NCBI GenBank assembly: GCA_019049505.1
Contig: CM032448.1
Span: 10,883,073 to 10,947,072, forward strand
Direction: 5' to 3'
Origin: Pachyrhynchus sulphureomaculatus
Taxonomy: Eukaryota > Arthropoda > Insecta > Coleoptera > Curculionidae
DNA: 64,000 nucleotides
Shown here one piece after another: positions 23,298 to 34,439 of the stretch. Under the pieces are notes generated by a model. That model worked only from the letters and a program-made list of their open reading frames with translations, was not told the origin of the DNA and did not search any database. Both the position numbers and the translations under genes were made by a program. The first letter of the stretch is position 1; every line of letters begins with the position of its first letter.

Positions 23298-23745
23298 CTT
23301 TTCTTAACATAAAGGTCGTTATTGTCCTGCACGCATCCCGTATCCTATTTTCCATATTTACTGGTGTTGTAGAGGGAATCACATAAACACGATCTTTAAT
23401 TTAGCCCCACAAAAAGAAGTCTAAAGTTGTTAAGTCACTTGATCTAGGGGGCCACTGATGAAATGGAACTTCTTCAAGAAGGGTAATTCGTTTTGCAAAA
23501 AAATTAGATATCTAGGCCTATTAAGCGGTTCGCTGAAAAAAATGTACCAATAATTCGAAAATTAAATGTTCCACACCATATATTAAGCGACCAATGGTTT
23601 TGGTTTTGAACTTCTCGAACCCAAAATGGATTAACTGTTGAATAATAATGCATGTTATGACTGTTAACTGCTCCATTACTTCGTAAAGTAGCTTCATCAG
23701 GAAACATTATTTTGGATAAAAACTTTGGATCGGCAGGCAGATTAT
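23296..23745 (-). pseudogene. Mariner/Tc1-type transposase fragment
   Basis: On the minus strand the open piece 23504-23749 contains SKIMFPDEATLRSNGAVNSH, NMHYYSTVNPFWVREVQNQN and a WCGTFNFRIIGTFF segment, which include the first catalytic Asp of a mariner/Tc1-superfamily transposase. In another frame towards 23400 lie the proline-rich SSDLTTLDFFLWG-type third block and a C-terminal RIRDACRTITTF. The second catalytic block is deleted: the sequence passes from the ANRL segment near 23510 to the third block near 23450. It ends abruptly against the unrelated plus-strand frame near 23745. Confidence 0.75.
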
Positions 23746-24440
23746 ACAAAGTATCCCTGCTTTCTTTGCTTGTGGGACAGTCGAGTCAGAGATTTTCATT
23801 GGACAAAAACTGACTGGCCACTTCGAGACTCATTAACCCCCGGCGAAAACAACGTCATTAATACGACCTTGGTTCCTCCTAAAAAGGTTTTATTACCACC
23901 TCTTCATATTAAATTGGGGCTTATGAAGCACTGCCAAAAGATGGGGAATGTTTGAGATATCTGTGATCCAAGTTCCCAAAACTGTCTGAAGCCAAGTTGA
24001 AAGAGGGAGTTTATACTGGCCCCGACATACGAAAACTATTATCCGATCCTCTCTTTTCAGAAACAATGGGAGAAAAAGAAAAAGCAGCGTGGGTCTCTTT
24101 CAAAGACGTAGTGCACAAGTTTTCGGGTAATACTAAAGACCCTCACCATAACACCATTGTACAACTCATGTTGGCTGCGTATACAGCTCAAGGATGCAAG
24201 ATGAGCTTAAAAGTTCATTTCTTACACTCCCATGTCGACTATTTTCCCAAAAACTTGGAAGCCTTCAGTGAAAAGCAGGGCGAAACATTTCACCAGGATG
24301 TCTGTGATATCGAGAGACGCTACCAAGGAAGATGGGGCGTCAGTATGCTAGCTGACTACTGTTGGATGCTCAAGCAGTAAACAGAAAATGGAAAGCGGAA
24401 GTGTGTTCGGAGAAGTATCAAAGAGAAGAAGAAAAGGTTT
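23740..24440 (+). pseudogene. Fragment of an uncharacterised, widespread invertebrate repeat-associated protein
   Basis: Two plus-strand frames joined by a shift near 23960 give YTKYPCFLCLWDSRVRDFHW, LVPPKKVLLPPLHIKLGLMK, KMSLKVHFLHSHVDYFPKNL, GETFHQDVCDIERRYQGRWG and VSMLADYCWMLKQ. I recognise this conserved block (CFLCLWDSR, LLPPLHIKLG, HFLxSHxDYFP, FHQD, ERRYQGRW, DYCW) as one that recurs in many arthropod predictions, usually in multicopy form. That suggests a transposon or other repeat origin. A relation to large KDZ-type transposases is possible but I cannot show it. The Cys pair and His residues may bind metal. The N-terminal part is missing. Confidence 0.6.
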
Positions 24441-24640
24441 CACAGGCAGAAAGAATGAACACGGAATGTCTGTGATATCAAGAGATACTACCAAGGAAAA
24501 TGGGGGTCAGTATGCTAGCTGACTACTGTTGGATGCTCAAGCGGGAAACAGAAAATGGAAAGCGGAAGCATATTCGGAGAAGTATCAAAGAGAAGAAGAA
24601 AAGGTTTCATAGGCAGAAAGAATGAACACGGAATGTTAAG
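24298..24640 (+). repeat. Tandem duplication of about 170 bp
   Basis: The end of the preceding frame (gtctgtgatatcgagagacg ... gaatgaacacggaatg) is repeated head-to-tail from 24467 (gtctgtgatatcaagagata ...) with a few substitutions and a two-base deletion in ggggtcagta. The duplication post-dates loss of coding function. Confidence 0.85.
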
Positions 24641-24713
24641 TACATTTCATGAAGAAATTGTTTGTTTAATTATAAGAAATATTGTTTAGTTCATTGTAAT
24701 AAAATGGTGTTTT

Positions 24714-26243
24714 TAGTGTTCCGTACGGAACACTTATAAGATCACTTCGGTGTCTGTCCGTCTGTCTGTCCGTCTGTCCGTCTGTCACACCCGATTTTCT
24801 CCGAAACTATTTGTCATAGAAAGTTGAAATTTGGTAGTAATATAAGAATTGATGGCCTCATCAGAGCCATGTAGTTTTGAAAGTTAAATTTTGACTTAAG
24901 GGGTTAGTTTTGGGGGGGTGAAATCGGAAGTTAAAAAAAAATTTTTTTACTAGATAATCAAGTGTGGTGTCAAATGAAAGCTTGTGAAAACACGAGTAAA
25001 AAATATATATATAATGTAATACTTGCGCGCATTTTTCTTTGTATTATTTTTAAAAAATCGCGAAAAATCGCTCTCCACCCGCCTTATCTCGGAAAGTACT
25101 TATCAAAAAATTTTGAAAAAATTCTGGAATATTCTCCACGGGGTGTAGATTGAACGAAAATTATCACGAGTGTATTACCTGTAATAATTTATCTGGTATA
25201 TAAAAAAAACAGAAATTTCAAGGTCATCAATTTTCAGTAAAGATTGGAAATAAACTTTGTTGAAACTTATTTGGGGTGTATTTTGTGAAGTCACTGATCA
25301 GTTTATATCACCCGTAACATAAATTTTGACTTAAGGGATTCGTTTTGAGGGGTGAAATCGGAAGTGAAAAAAACATTTTTTTACTAGATCATCGAGTGTG
25401 GTGTCAAATGAAAGCTTGTGAAAACACGAGTAAAAATATATATATAATGTAATACTTGCGCACACTTTTCTTCGTATTACTTTTAAAAAATCGTGAAAAA
25501 TCGCTGTCCCCTACCTTATCTCAAAAAGTACCGATCAAAATAGATTGAACGAAAATTATCATTACCTTTAATAATTTATCTGGTATAGAAAAAAAAACAA
25601 AACTTCATGGTCACCAGTTTTCAGTAAAGATTGGAAATAAACTTTGTTGAAAACTTATTTGGGGTGTGTTTTGTGAAGTCACTGATCATTTTATATTACT
25701 GTAACATAAATTTTGACTTAAGGGATTCGTTTTGAGGGGTGAAATCGGAAGTGAAAAAAATTTTTTTACTAGGTCATCGAGTGTGGTGTCAAATGAAAGC
25801 TTGTGAAAACACGAGTAAAAAATATATATATAATGTAATACTTGCGCACACTTTTCTTCGTATTACTTTTAAAAAATCGTGAAAAATCGCTGTCCCCTAT
25901 CTTATCTCGAAAAGTACTGACCAAAAAATTTTGAAAAAATCCTGGAATATTCTCCTCGGGGTATAGATTGAACGAAAATTATCATTACCTTTAATAATTT
26001 ATCTGGTATAGAAAAAAAACAAAATTTCATGGTCACCAGTTTTCAGTAAAGACTGGAAATAAACTTTGTTGAAAACTTATTTGGGGTGTGTTTTGTGAAG
26101 TCACTGATCATTTTATATTACTGTAACATAAATTTTGACTTAAGGGATTCGTTTTGAGGGGTGAAATCGGAAGTGAAAAAAAAAAAATTTTTTTACTAGG
26201 TCATCGAGTGTGGTGTCAAATGAAAGCTTGTGAAAACACGAGT

Positions 26244-26291
<48 letters not shown>

Positions 26292-26660
26292 GTAATACTT
26301 GCGCACACTTTTCTTCGTATTACTTTTAAAAAATCGTGAAAAATCGCTGTCCCCTATCTTATCTCGAAAAGTACTGACCAAAAAATTTTGAAAAAATCCT
26401 GGAATATTCTCCACGGGGTATAGATTGAGCGAAAATTATCATTACCTTTAATAATTTATCTGGTATAGAAAAAAAAACAAAATTTCGAAGTCACCAGTTT
26501 TCAGTAAAGATTGGAAACAAAGTTTGTTGAGAATTCATTTGGGGTGTGTTTTTGTGAAGTCACTGATCATTTTATACCACCCTAACAAAATTTTTTATTT
26601 TAAAAACAATCCACGTACGGAACACTAATTGTGCAAGTTCAACTTGCACTTGACCGGTTT
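24714..26660 (+). mobile_element. TAGTGTTCCGTACG-ended element, copy 1
   Basis: The left boundary is tagtgttccgtacggaacac (24714). The inverted match cgtacggaacacta ends at 26627, followed by a short hairpin-forming tail, tgcaagttcaacttgca. After a gtctgtccgtctg-rich start, the body is four tandem modules of about 390-435 bp, starting near 24889, 25324, 25711 and 26133. Each has ttttgacttaaggg, gtgaaatcggaag, gtgtggtgtcaaatgaaagc and a ttggggtgt segment. It has no coding capacity. A second copy lies inverted at 29800-31741. Related GTTCCGTAC/CAAGT words are common in insect interspersed repeats as far as I recall; I cannot name the superfamily. Confidence 0.7.
26247..26289. repeat. (TA)n inside the fourth module
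   Basis: The aatatatatata of earlier modules (for example at 25010 and 25436) has expanded to about 43 bases in the fourth module, a local microsatellite birth. Confidence 0.9.
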
Positions 26661-27311
26661 TTTTCATTTGTGTTATACTTTTTCTGTGCAAACACCTTGT
26701 ATTTTGTTAACAAAAAACGTACAGTTGGAGAGAAGTGGAGATCATTTTTCGATTCAGAAGACTAGAAAACATAATATTTACCTAAAACATCCCATGCAGT
26801 TGAAAAAAAAATATTTTTTTTGCAGACCTGTGAATTAATGTCCGTTTCGCAGTGATTGTAACATCTAAGCATCAGTATTCTTGTCACTTCGTGCATTATT
26901 TATCACAGGATACTAGTATTTTAGAAGCTGCATCAATCTTAGTCAATTATAGAGAAAAACTCTTTACAACATTTACTCTCTGCCAAACATTTCTTTGCAA
27001 AAAAAATAAATTATTAAATAGTTCGTCGCAAACGGTCTCGGTAGGATTTCTCTTGCAAACTTTCTTATCCTGTTAAAAACAGTTTCCTGTTGCGAAAGAA
27101 CTCATCCATTAATAATACGAATCCCTTGTCAGAGGAGACACATCAGCACACACTTTCGCCCTTTTGTATTTGCCCTTTACACGTCAAAAGGTTTTTTTTT
27201 GTTCGGAACTACTACATGAGTGGATCTATTTATTCTTTTTTTTTTAATAAAATATTAAGAACGGTTTCGGTTTCCAGATTTTTTTTGGTTTTCGAAAAGA
27301 TGAAGTGTATT
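26661..27311. other. Unassigned AT-rich stretch with a repeat shared with 36.4 kb
   Basis: No gene is seen. The part 27040-27210 (actttcttatcctgttaaaaacagtttcctg ... acacgtcaaaagg) recurs in inverted orientation at 36390-36545. It is an interspersed repeat of unknown class lying just outside the solo LTR. Confidence 0.6.
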
Positions 27312-27315
27312 ATAT

Positions 27316-28549
27316 TGTAACATTCATTTTTTCCTAGATTTTAAGAGTATGTAATGTTACTGATTTTTCGCTTTATATTGTACTTCTTTTCATCTTTGTA
27401 TCGAGCAGTGTATTTCAGCAGAATTTTCTAGCCGCGCAGTGCGGGTTTCCGATCGAATCTATCGAATTCATAGTACGCCGGGATTGGTCAAATGTTTGTT
27501 TCCGGAGTTTGGTTCCGGCGTCGCCATTTTAGAGACAGAGTTCTCACAGCTTATTTAAGGGTCCGGAGAGCGCGGATCTTGGCTTAGTACCATCAAGCCG
27601 CCGAGAGGCTTATTTCCACCGAGCCGCAGTGAAGGCTTATTCTCATCAAACCGCAGCCAGGCTTTGCCCATCAAGCCGCAGTAGAGGCTTCTGGCAATAT
27701 TTACGAGAGCCAAATTAAGTACGAGTTTTTAACGTAAAGCCGTAGTGGGCTTAGTGTGTTTTTTCTACATGGAGTAGCCAAAGTAGGCTCCTCTCATAAG
27801 TGCTGAAATGTGTGAAAGCGGTTTTGTGTTCAATTTAAGGCCAAGAAGCCCGTAGGAAAACCGTAAGTCACCAGAACATACATCAGTAGATCTATTTCCC
27901 GCAAATAAGTGTTTTAACAGCAATTTGAACTGATAAATCGGGAAGTGAATATCACGACTCTTTGATTTCGGGTGTAGTAAAGTTTTGGAAGTAAAATGTC
28001 TGATTTAGGAACTCTAATTTTAATAACTACTGTTTAGGCTAAAATTTTTGTAATTCTTAAAACTGCAAGGGTTGGAACTTTTATTTTAAAATCATGAATA
28101 AATTTTCTTTTTGTTGATTAAAGCTAGTGTTTCACTGTGCACCTATTTTTCTTTTCAGGATAAGAAGGGTTGTACTAGACTAATTCTTTTATTAATAACC
28201 GTATAACACTTCAGTATTTTTTCATTTTTTTTAGCTGAAGTTAGATCCTTTCTATTTTAAAATGAATGGTGCCCAAAAAAAAAATGGTACAACTAAAGTT
28301 TTTAATCATAAAAAAAAATAATTCCAAAAAGACGTACAACAATTATCTCTTACCCATATTTCTCTACCAAAGAAAACTGAGCTAGTGTTTGTTTAATTTC
28401 TTTAGTTCTTTTAAAATCATTATTCACTCAATACCTTCTCAGAAATTAAAGCGGGGCTGCAAGAAAATTGCGCTCAAGCGTGGGACAAACAACTTTTCAC
28501 AGGGTACAAAAAATGACGTCACAAAGTGCGGGCAAGTTCCCATGTTACA
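27316..28549 (+). mobile_element. Solo LTR of the Ty3/gypsy element family
   Basis: It starts tgtaacattcattttttcc and ends catgttaca, and matches over its length (1234 bp) the two LTRs of the full element at 37062-44536. It is flanked by the 4-bp direct repeat ATAT (27312-27315 and 28550-28553), as expected for a Ty3/gypsy insertion reduced by LTR-LTR recombination. It shares the GC-rich cgccg/ccgcag block (27520-27690), the ttatttaagggtccgg promoter-like segment and the intron-like segment 27863-28158. It is older than the full element, judging by more differences. Confidence 0.9.
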
Positions 28550-28553
28550 ATAT

Positions 28554-29662
28554 AACTGTGCAAGGGAACTAACACCAGTTTTCTGTAGACTTTTTAACCT
28601 ATCCTACTGTTGGCTAAGTTGCGCTCTTATGGTATGTCTGAAGGGTTCTGTTTGTGGCTCTCATGTTTCCTCAGAGAGCGTTCTTTACGAGTGGCGGCCG
28701 ACGGATTTCTTTCTAACACCCTCACTATCAACGCCGGTGTGCCCCAGGGCTCCATACTGTCTCCTACTCTCTTTCTGATTTACATTAACGATCTGCTGGA
28801 AAAGACCGGGAATCCAATCTATAGCTTTGCAGATGACAGTACGCTTGTCTCTTCATTCACCTTGAACGCTCGGACATCGGCTGCTCAGGCGAATATCCGC
28901 AGACAGCAGGAGGTCGTTCAACTTAACAAAGACCTGGAAGAAATTCTATCTTGGGGTGACAGTAACCAAGTGAAATTTAACGCTACAAAAACCCAAGCGG
29001 CAGTTTTTTTCTAAAAAGTTAACGTTGCTGAACCCGACATAGTTATGTCGGGGCACTCAATTCCCTTAGCATCGTCGCTCAATTTGTTGGGCGTTAGTTT
29101 GGGAGCAAATATGTCTTGGCATGAACATGTTGCAGGCATAGCAAGGAGAGCTTCTCAAAAGTTGGGAATATTATTTAGAACCAGAAAGCTTTACACCCCA
29201 CAGCAACTGTTAATTCTTTACAAAGCCCAAATTCGACCAACTATGGAATACTGCTCCCACGTTTGGGGCTCCGCTCCCAAACATACACTGCATTTGTTGG
29301 ATTCTGTTCTGTTCTGGTCCGTCTGATTGGGGACCCGGAACTGACCGGCGGCCTTGATTCGCTGGAACATCGAAGGATGTAGCCCGCTTAATTCCTCCCA
29401 AAGCGGTGCATGTTAGAAATACACGTCGCGCTGGTGCTTCGCATCCGTATGAGGTTCAGCTTGTTACTCCGAGTACGACGCTTTTCAAGCAATCTTTTAT
29501 ATGGAGAACGTCATCCCTTTGGAATAATTTGCCCAGCGCTGTGTTTCCCACCGAGTACAATTTACAGCGATTCAAGAACAACGTGAATCACTTTTTCCGC
29601 ACTCGTGCCGCTCCTGGAGCGCTTTAGGGACTTCCCTGCAGCACGTGTGCTAGACCAATAAA
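28554..29662 (+). pseudogene. CR1/Jockey-group LINE fragment, internally deleted
   Basis: This is the plus-strand copy of the family at 15.4-18.7 kb. It begins with aactgtgcaagggaactaac (NCARELTPVFCRLFNLSY) and jumps by an internal deletion of about 350 bp to LAKLRSYGMSEGFCLWLSCF. It then runs through NAGVPQGSILSPTLFLIYIN, FADD and the thumb to the C-terminal WRTSSLWNNLPSAVFPTEYN and ends at caataaaaaaaaaaa. A frameshift at 29010 (extra T in a T run) and a second deletion near 29315-29375 break the frame. It lies directly behind the solo LTR, and its 5' truncation point falls within a few bases of the LTR target duplication. Confidence 0.85.
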
Positions 29663-29775
29663 AAAAAAAAAAACACGTCAGTTTGTTAGTCGGATCTCTA
29701 ATACAGTGGCTTAGACTGGTTTTAAAAGAATATCTTAGACTTATTTAAAAAGTATATAAAGCCATCTCAGTGGCC
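29663..29775. other. Short spacer
   Basis: A short AT-rich spacer between the LINE poly-A and the TAGTGTTCC element; nothing recognised. Confidence 0.4.
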
Positions 29776-31741
29776 AGGTGCAAGTGGAACTTGCGCAATT
29801 AGTATTCCGTACGTTGATTGCTTTTAATATAAAAAATTTAGTTACAAAGGTATGAAATGATCTATGACTTCACAAAACACACCCCAAATGAGTTTTCAAC
29901 AAAGTTTTTTTTTTCCATTCTTTACTGAAAACTGATGACCTTGAATTTGTTTTTTTATATGCAAGATAAACTATTGAGGGTAATGCACTTGAGATAATTT
30001 TCGTTCAATCTACACCCTGTGGAGAATATTCCAGAATTTTCTCACAATTTTTTTATCAGTACTTTTCGAGATAAGGGGGGAGCGATTTTTCGTAATTAAT
30101 CAATTAAAAATAATGCAAAGAAAAGTGTGCTCAAATATTACATTATCATTTCTAACTGAGTTGATTGCTAGACTGGTGAACGGAGAAGACATCCCACAAG
30201 CATGGAGAGATACCTGGATAACGCCCATATACAAAAAAGGAAAGAAAGACGAATGCACCAACTACCGATATATAGCCGTAACTAACACTATGAGTCGAAT
30301 TTACGGGAATGTCCTCAAACAACTAATAGAGGAAGAATATGCGCCATATGAACTAGAACAGCAAGCAGGTTTTAGGACGGGCAGATCGTGTGTAGACCAT
30401 ATGTTCACAATTACTCAGCTGCACGAAAAAAGGGTAGCAACAAACAGGGAATCACACCTTCTCTTTGTTGATCTATCCAAAGCATATGATACGATCCCTC
30501 TAAATAGACTATGGCAAGTACTAGAAGGTACTAGAATAAATATTACAATAATAAAAAGCCATCCAGCAGCTATACAGAAATCAAAGAGCAAAAATAAAAC
30601 TAAAAGACCAGTTGTCAGAAAGCTTTCCGGTTAACAAAGGACTACGACAAGGATGTTGCCTCTCGCCTACATTATTTAATATCTACATAGACAGAGCATT
30701 GAAAGAATGGAGGAGATCATGCGAAGGAATGGGTATCGAGTTTAATGACGACATCACGCTGTATACGCTACACTTCGCAAACGATCAGGTGGTGCTCGCA
30801 CAAGATAAAGAGGACCAGGAATTAATGACAAGGAAACTGCTAAAAGAATACGAGGCATGGGGCCTGATAGTAAACCAAGAAAAGACAAAGTACCTGTGTA
30901 TAGGAAAGGAGGAAACATCGGTTCTCCAGATAGAAGACCACGTTCAAATCGGACCATGCACAGAATATACATATCTGGGTACAAAAATTACAAGCAACGG
31001 ACGGACTGAACCAGAAATTGAACACCGTATTGTACAGGGGAAGTCTAAACTCGATTCTGTGGGGAAAACATATATCAAAACAAAACAAAAAACTCTTGTA
31101 TAACACTATTCTAAGGAGTATAGTACTCTACGGCAGTGAAGCATGGCAAATGAGTCAAACTACACATCGGAAACTACGAGTATTGGAAATGGACTACTGG
31201 CGCAGATTGGCAGGAAAATCACGCCGTGACAAAGTCTCAAACAAAACGATTCTAGAAATAATGGAAGTGGAGGAGGATATGATACAAGGAATTGAAAGGA
31301 AACAACTAGAATGGTGTGGTCACATGGAGAGGATCAGCGACGAAAGACTTCCGAAGCTGATCAAAAACTGGTCATCACGGGAAAAGAGAAAAAGAGGGCG
31401 CCCAAAAACAACATGGATAGAAAGAATAGAAAGAAGTATGTCAGCGAGGAATCTAAGCCACGGAGACTGAGAAAATAGAGAGGAGGATGGATGATGATAT
31501 TTTTGAATTCGTGTTTTTAGAAGCTGTCATTTGACACCCCACTCGATGACCTGGTAAAAAATTTACACGGCTCTGATGAGGCCATCATTTCCTATATTAG
31601 TATCAAATTTTAACTTTTAACTTCTACGTCAAATAGTTTCGAAGAAAATCAGATGTGACAAACAGACACACTGATACACGGACAAAAGGACTGACAGACC
31701 CCCGGTCTGTCCGTCTTATAAGTCCTCCGTACGGAACACTA
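29776..31741 (-). mobile_element. TAGTGTTCCGTACG-ended element, copy 2, split by an RTE-like LINE
   Basis: This is a reversed copy of the element at 24714-26660. It starts with the hairpin tail (ggtgcaagtggaacttgcgc) and tagtattccgtacg at 29800, and ends cgtacggaacacta at 31741. Only one to one and a half modules are present. About 1.36 kb of RTE-like LINE (about 30135-31499) lies between its module sequence (gcaaagaaaagtgtgctc) and its gtcatttgacaccccactcg end. The LINE inserted after this copy was in place. Confidence 0.75.
30135..31499 (+). pseudogene. RTE-like LINE, 5'-truncated reverse transcriptase
   Basis: Three plus-strand frames cover an RT from about motif 1 to the C-terminus. Frame 1 has ARLVNGEDIPQAWRDTWITP, YKKGKKDECTNYRYIAVTNT, QAGFRTGRSCVDHMFTITQL and LLFVDLSKAYDTIPLNRLWQ (catalytic Asp). 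Frame 2 has NKGLRQGCCLSPTLFNIYID and HFANDQVVLAQDKEDQELMT. Frame 3 has LYNTILRSIVLYGSEAWQMS and RKRGRPKTTWIERIERS. The catalytic pair, normally FADD, reads FAND, so one Asp is Asn. Frame changes occur at about 30580-30620 and 31020-31090. The 3' end is the short ggatggatgatgat repeat typical of RTE-group elements. Confidence 0.85.
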
Positions 31742-31742
31742 A

Positions 31743-31903
31743 AAAATAAAGTGCGCAGCATAAAGTAACGAATGAATTCGAAATTTGACCAAGTTGTGCA
31801 TTTTATATGTCTTTAGTTGCTCATAACTTGAGTTTACTTAGTCGTCTATGGTTGCACGTGATCAAAGAATGTTCGAAATTGTCAGTCCTGTCCTATATAA
31901 TAT
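31743..31903 (+). repeat. ~170 bp tandem repeat, first unit
   Basis: The unit aaaaaataaagtgcgcagca ... catttta ... ttgctcataacttgagttta ... ggttgcacgtgatca is the first of four. The array is interrupted directly afterwards by the unclassified element and resumes at 33449. Confidence 0.75.
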
Positions 31904-32781
31904 ACTAGCCGGGCCCGCGGCTCCGCTCGCCTGGACTTGATTCACTACTATCGTCACTGCCTAGTCCTTATGTTACCCAACGTAATAAAATATCTCCCAT
32001 TATTTCCCCTTATCTCCCAATATTTCTCCTTATCTCCCATTTTCTCTACATAATTTTCATTATTTAGGCTTATCTCTGCTCATCTCCCATTATTTCTCCT
32101 TATCTCCCATTATTTATCCTTATCTCGCATTAGCTCATCTTATTTCCCATTATCTAGGCTTATCTCGACTTATCTCGCCTCGCAATATTTCTCCTTATCT
32201 CCCATTATTTCTCCTTATCTCCTATTATCTCACCATAACTCCCATTATCTAGACTTTTCTCTGCTTATCTCCCATTATTTCTTCTTATCTCCCATTATCG
32301 AGGCTTATCTCGACTTATCTCCCATTATTTATCCTTATCTCCCATTGTCTCATCTTATCTCCCATGATCTAGGCTTATATCGAATTATATAGAACATATA
32401 TATAAATTTATAAAAACACGTAAATCGGATAAGTGGTTCTCCAGTGATAAGCGCACTGACGGACGGACAGACAGACGGACAGAGATACGTTGCATTTTAT
32501 ATATATTATAGATATAGATTATTATTATTATATAACCTGGCCAAAGAATATATGTATGAATTTAAAAAAAGACACGTAAATCGGATAAGTGGTTCTCGCG
32601 TGATAAACGCACTAATGGACCGACTAACAGACAGAGAGATATTGCATTTTGAATATATTATAGATTATAGATATTATCTGCTAAATAATATTGTTCCATA
32701 TTTAATGGAACGTAAATCGGATAAGTGGTTCTCCAGTGATAAGCGCACTAACGAACAGATAGACAGACAGAGATACGTTGC

Positions 32782-32839
<58 letters not shown>

Positions 32840-33448
32840 ATGTAATAAAATATATATCTATAACCTGGTCAGAGAACATATGTATGAATTTAAAAAATCA
32901 CGTAAATCGGATAAGTGGTTCTCGAGGGATAAGCGCACTAACGGATAGACGGACAGACAGAGAGACGTTGCATTTTATATATATTATAGATATAGATTAC
33001 TATTATTATTATTATATAACCTGGCCAAAGAATATATGTATGAATTAAAAAAAAGACAGGTAAATCGGAAAAAAAAGTGGTTCTCGCGTGATAAATGCAC
33101 TAATGGACAGACAGACAGACAGAGAGACATTGTATTTTTTATATATTATAGATTATAGATATTCTCTGCTACATAATATTGTTCCATATTTAATGGTTTA
33201 GGCTGTGTATTGCAAAGGAACGCGCTAGCGGCAAACTTCTTTCCGACTTCATTCACTATTTTACGTCACTGCTCATTCCTTATGCTACCTATCGAAATAA
33301 AATATAGCCTATAACCTGGCCAGAGAACATATGTAAGTTTTTTAAAAAAAGTACGTAAATCGGATAAGTGGTTCTCCAGTGATAAGCGCACTAACGGACA
33401 GGCAGACAGACAGACAGAGAGACGTTGCATTTTATATATATTATAGAT
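31904..33448. mobile_element. Unclassified interspersed element, copy 2
   Basis: It starts actagccgggcccgcggctc and ends gttgcattttatatatatta. It has the same architecture as copy 1: GC-rich head, tctcccattatt minisatellite (31987-32370), then repeated modules of cacgtaaatcggataagtgg, gacagacagacagag and the ttgcattttatatata end. A (TA)n expansion (32784-32834) has arisen from the tatatata of one module. It is non-coding. It is inserted in the ~170 bp tandem array. Confidence 0.75.
32784..32834. repeat. (TA)n microsatellite
   Basis: A TA expansion of about 50 bases at the end of one internal module of the element. Other modules have only tatatatatt here. Confidence 0.95.
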
Positions 33449-33945
33449 ATCTCAAAAAATAAAGTGCGCAACGTAAAGTAACCATTAAATATAAAATTTG
33501 GCCTATTTGTGCATTTTATATTGCTCATAACTAAAGTTTACGTAGTCGAGCATGATCGTATATGGTGTAAGATTGTTTAAAATCTGTGGTGTATCTATGC
33601 AATTTATACGTCAAAAAAATAATGTGTACAACAAAAAGTAACCGTTGAATAAAAAATTTGGCATATTTTTGAATTTTATACGTCTTTTAATTGCTCATGA
33701 CTTAGCTTTACTTGGTAATCCATGGTTGCACGTCGTCTCAATTTGTTCATAATTGCCAGTCCAGAATATCTATGTAATTTATACCTGAAAAAAATAACGC
33801 GTAACCACTAAGTTTCAAATTTAACCTCTTTGTGCATTTTAAAGGTTTTTTTATTGCTCATAACTTGAGCTTCCTTCGTCTCCCGTCGTTGCACGTGGTC
33901 TAAGTTTGTACGTAATTTTCAGTTCTACATATCCATGTAATTGAA
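33449..33945 (+). repeat. ~170 bp tandem repeat, remaining three units
   Basis: Three further units start at about 33452, 33606 and 33788, each with caaaaaaataa, a gtaac word, gcattttat, ttgctcataact and a tggttgcacgt word. Together with 31743-31903 this is a four-unit minisatellite split by an insertion. Units differ by roughly a fifth of positions, so the array is old. Confidence 0.7.
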
Positions 33946-34439
33946 ACCACAGGCCTTACACCCATAACATTCACACCACACTTAGTACAATTAGGACTCA
34001 ACACAAACATACACAGAAACATTCAGAAGTCAGTGATTTTGAAAACATGTAATATTGTCAGGTCATTTCTTAATACGTAATGGTAATAGCGGTTGTGCTG
34101 ACCTGGCTTTAGCCTGTCAGCCAAACATGGAACCATATTGACCAAATGTGAGAAAGAAGAACTTTTTTGTAATAATAATAATAAAATGTCTTTACAATTG
34201 GCGGAGTTGAAGTTACACTTCCTATGTCAACCATGAAATGCGAATACATATTGTATACAGCAACATTTAGAAACTAGTATTGCATATAAAATACAAAATA
34301 TAATAATCAATACACAATGTACTACCATGATGAAAGTTAATATTAATACTGTGAGTGGCTCAGGTATAGGTACTGCTATATAGATTCTCGGTAAGAAGAG
34401 CGTGTTGATTGAAAATTAATTTAAGGTTAGCGAATACTC
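33946..34439. other. Unassigned stretch
   Basis: No coding remnant is recognised. An aataataataataaaatg tract at 34170-34188 may be the tail of a retroelement. The left part could be the last decayed portion of the tandem repeat. Confidence 0.35.
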
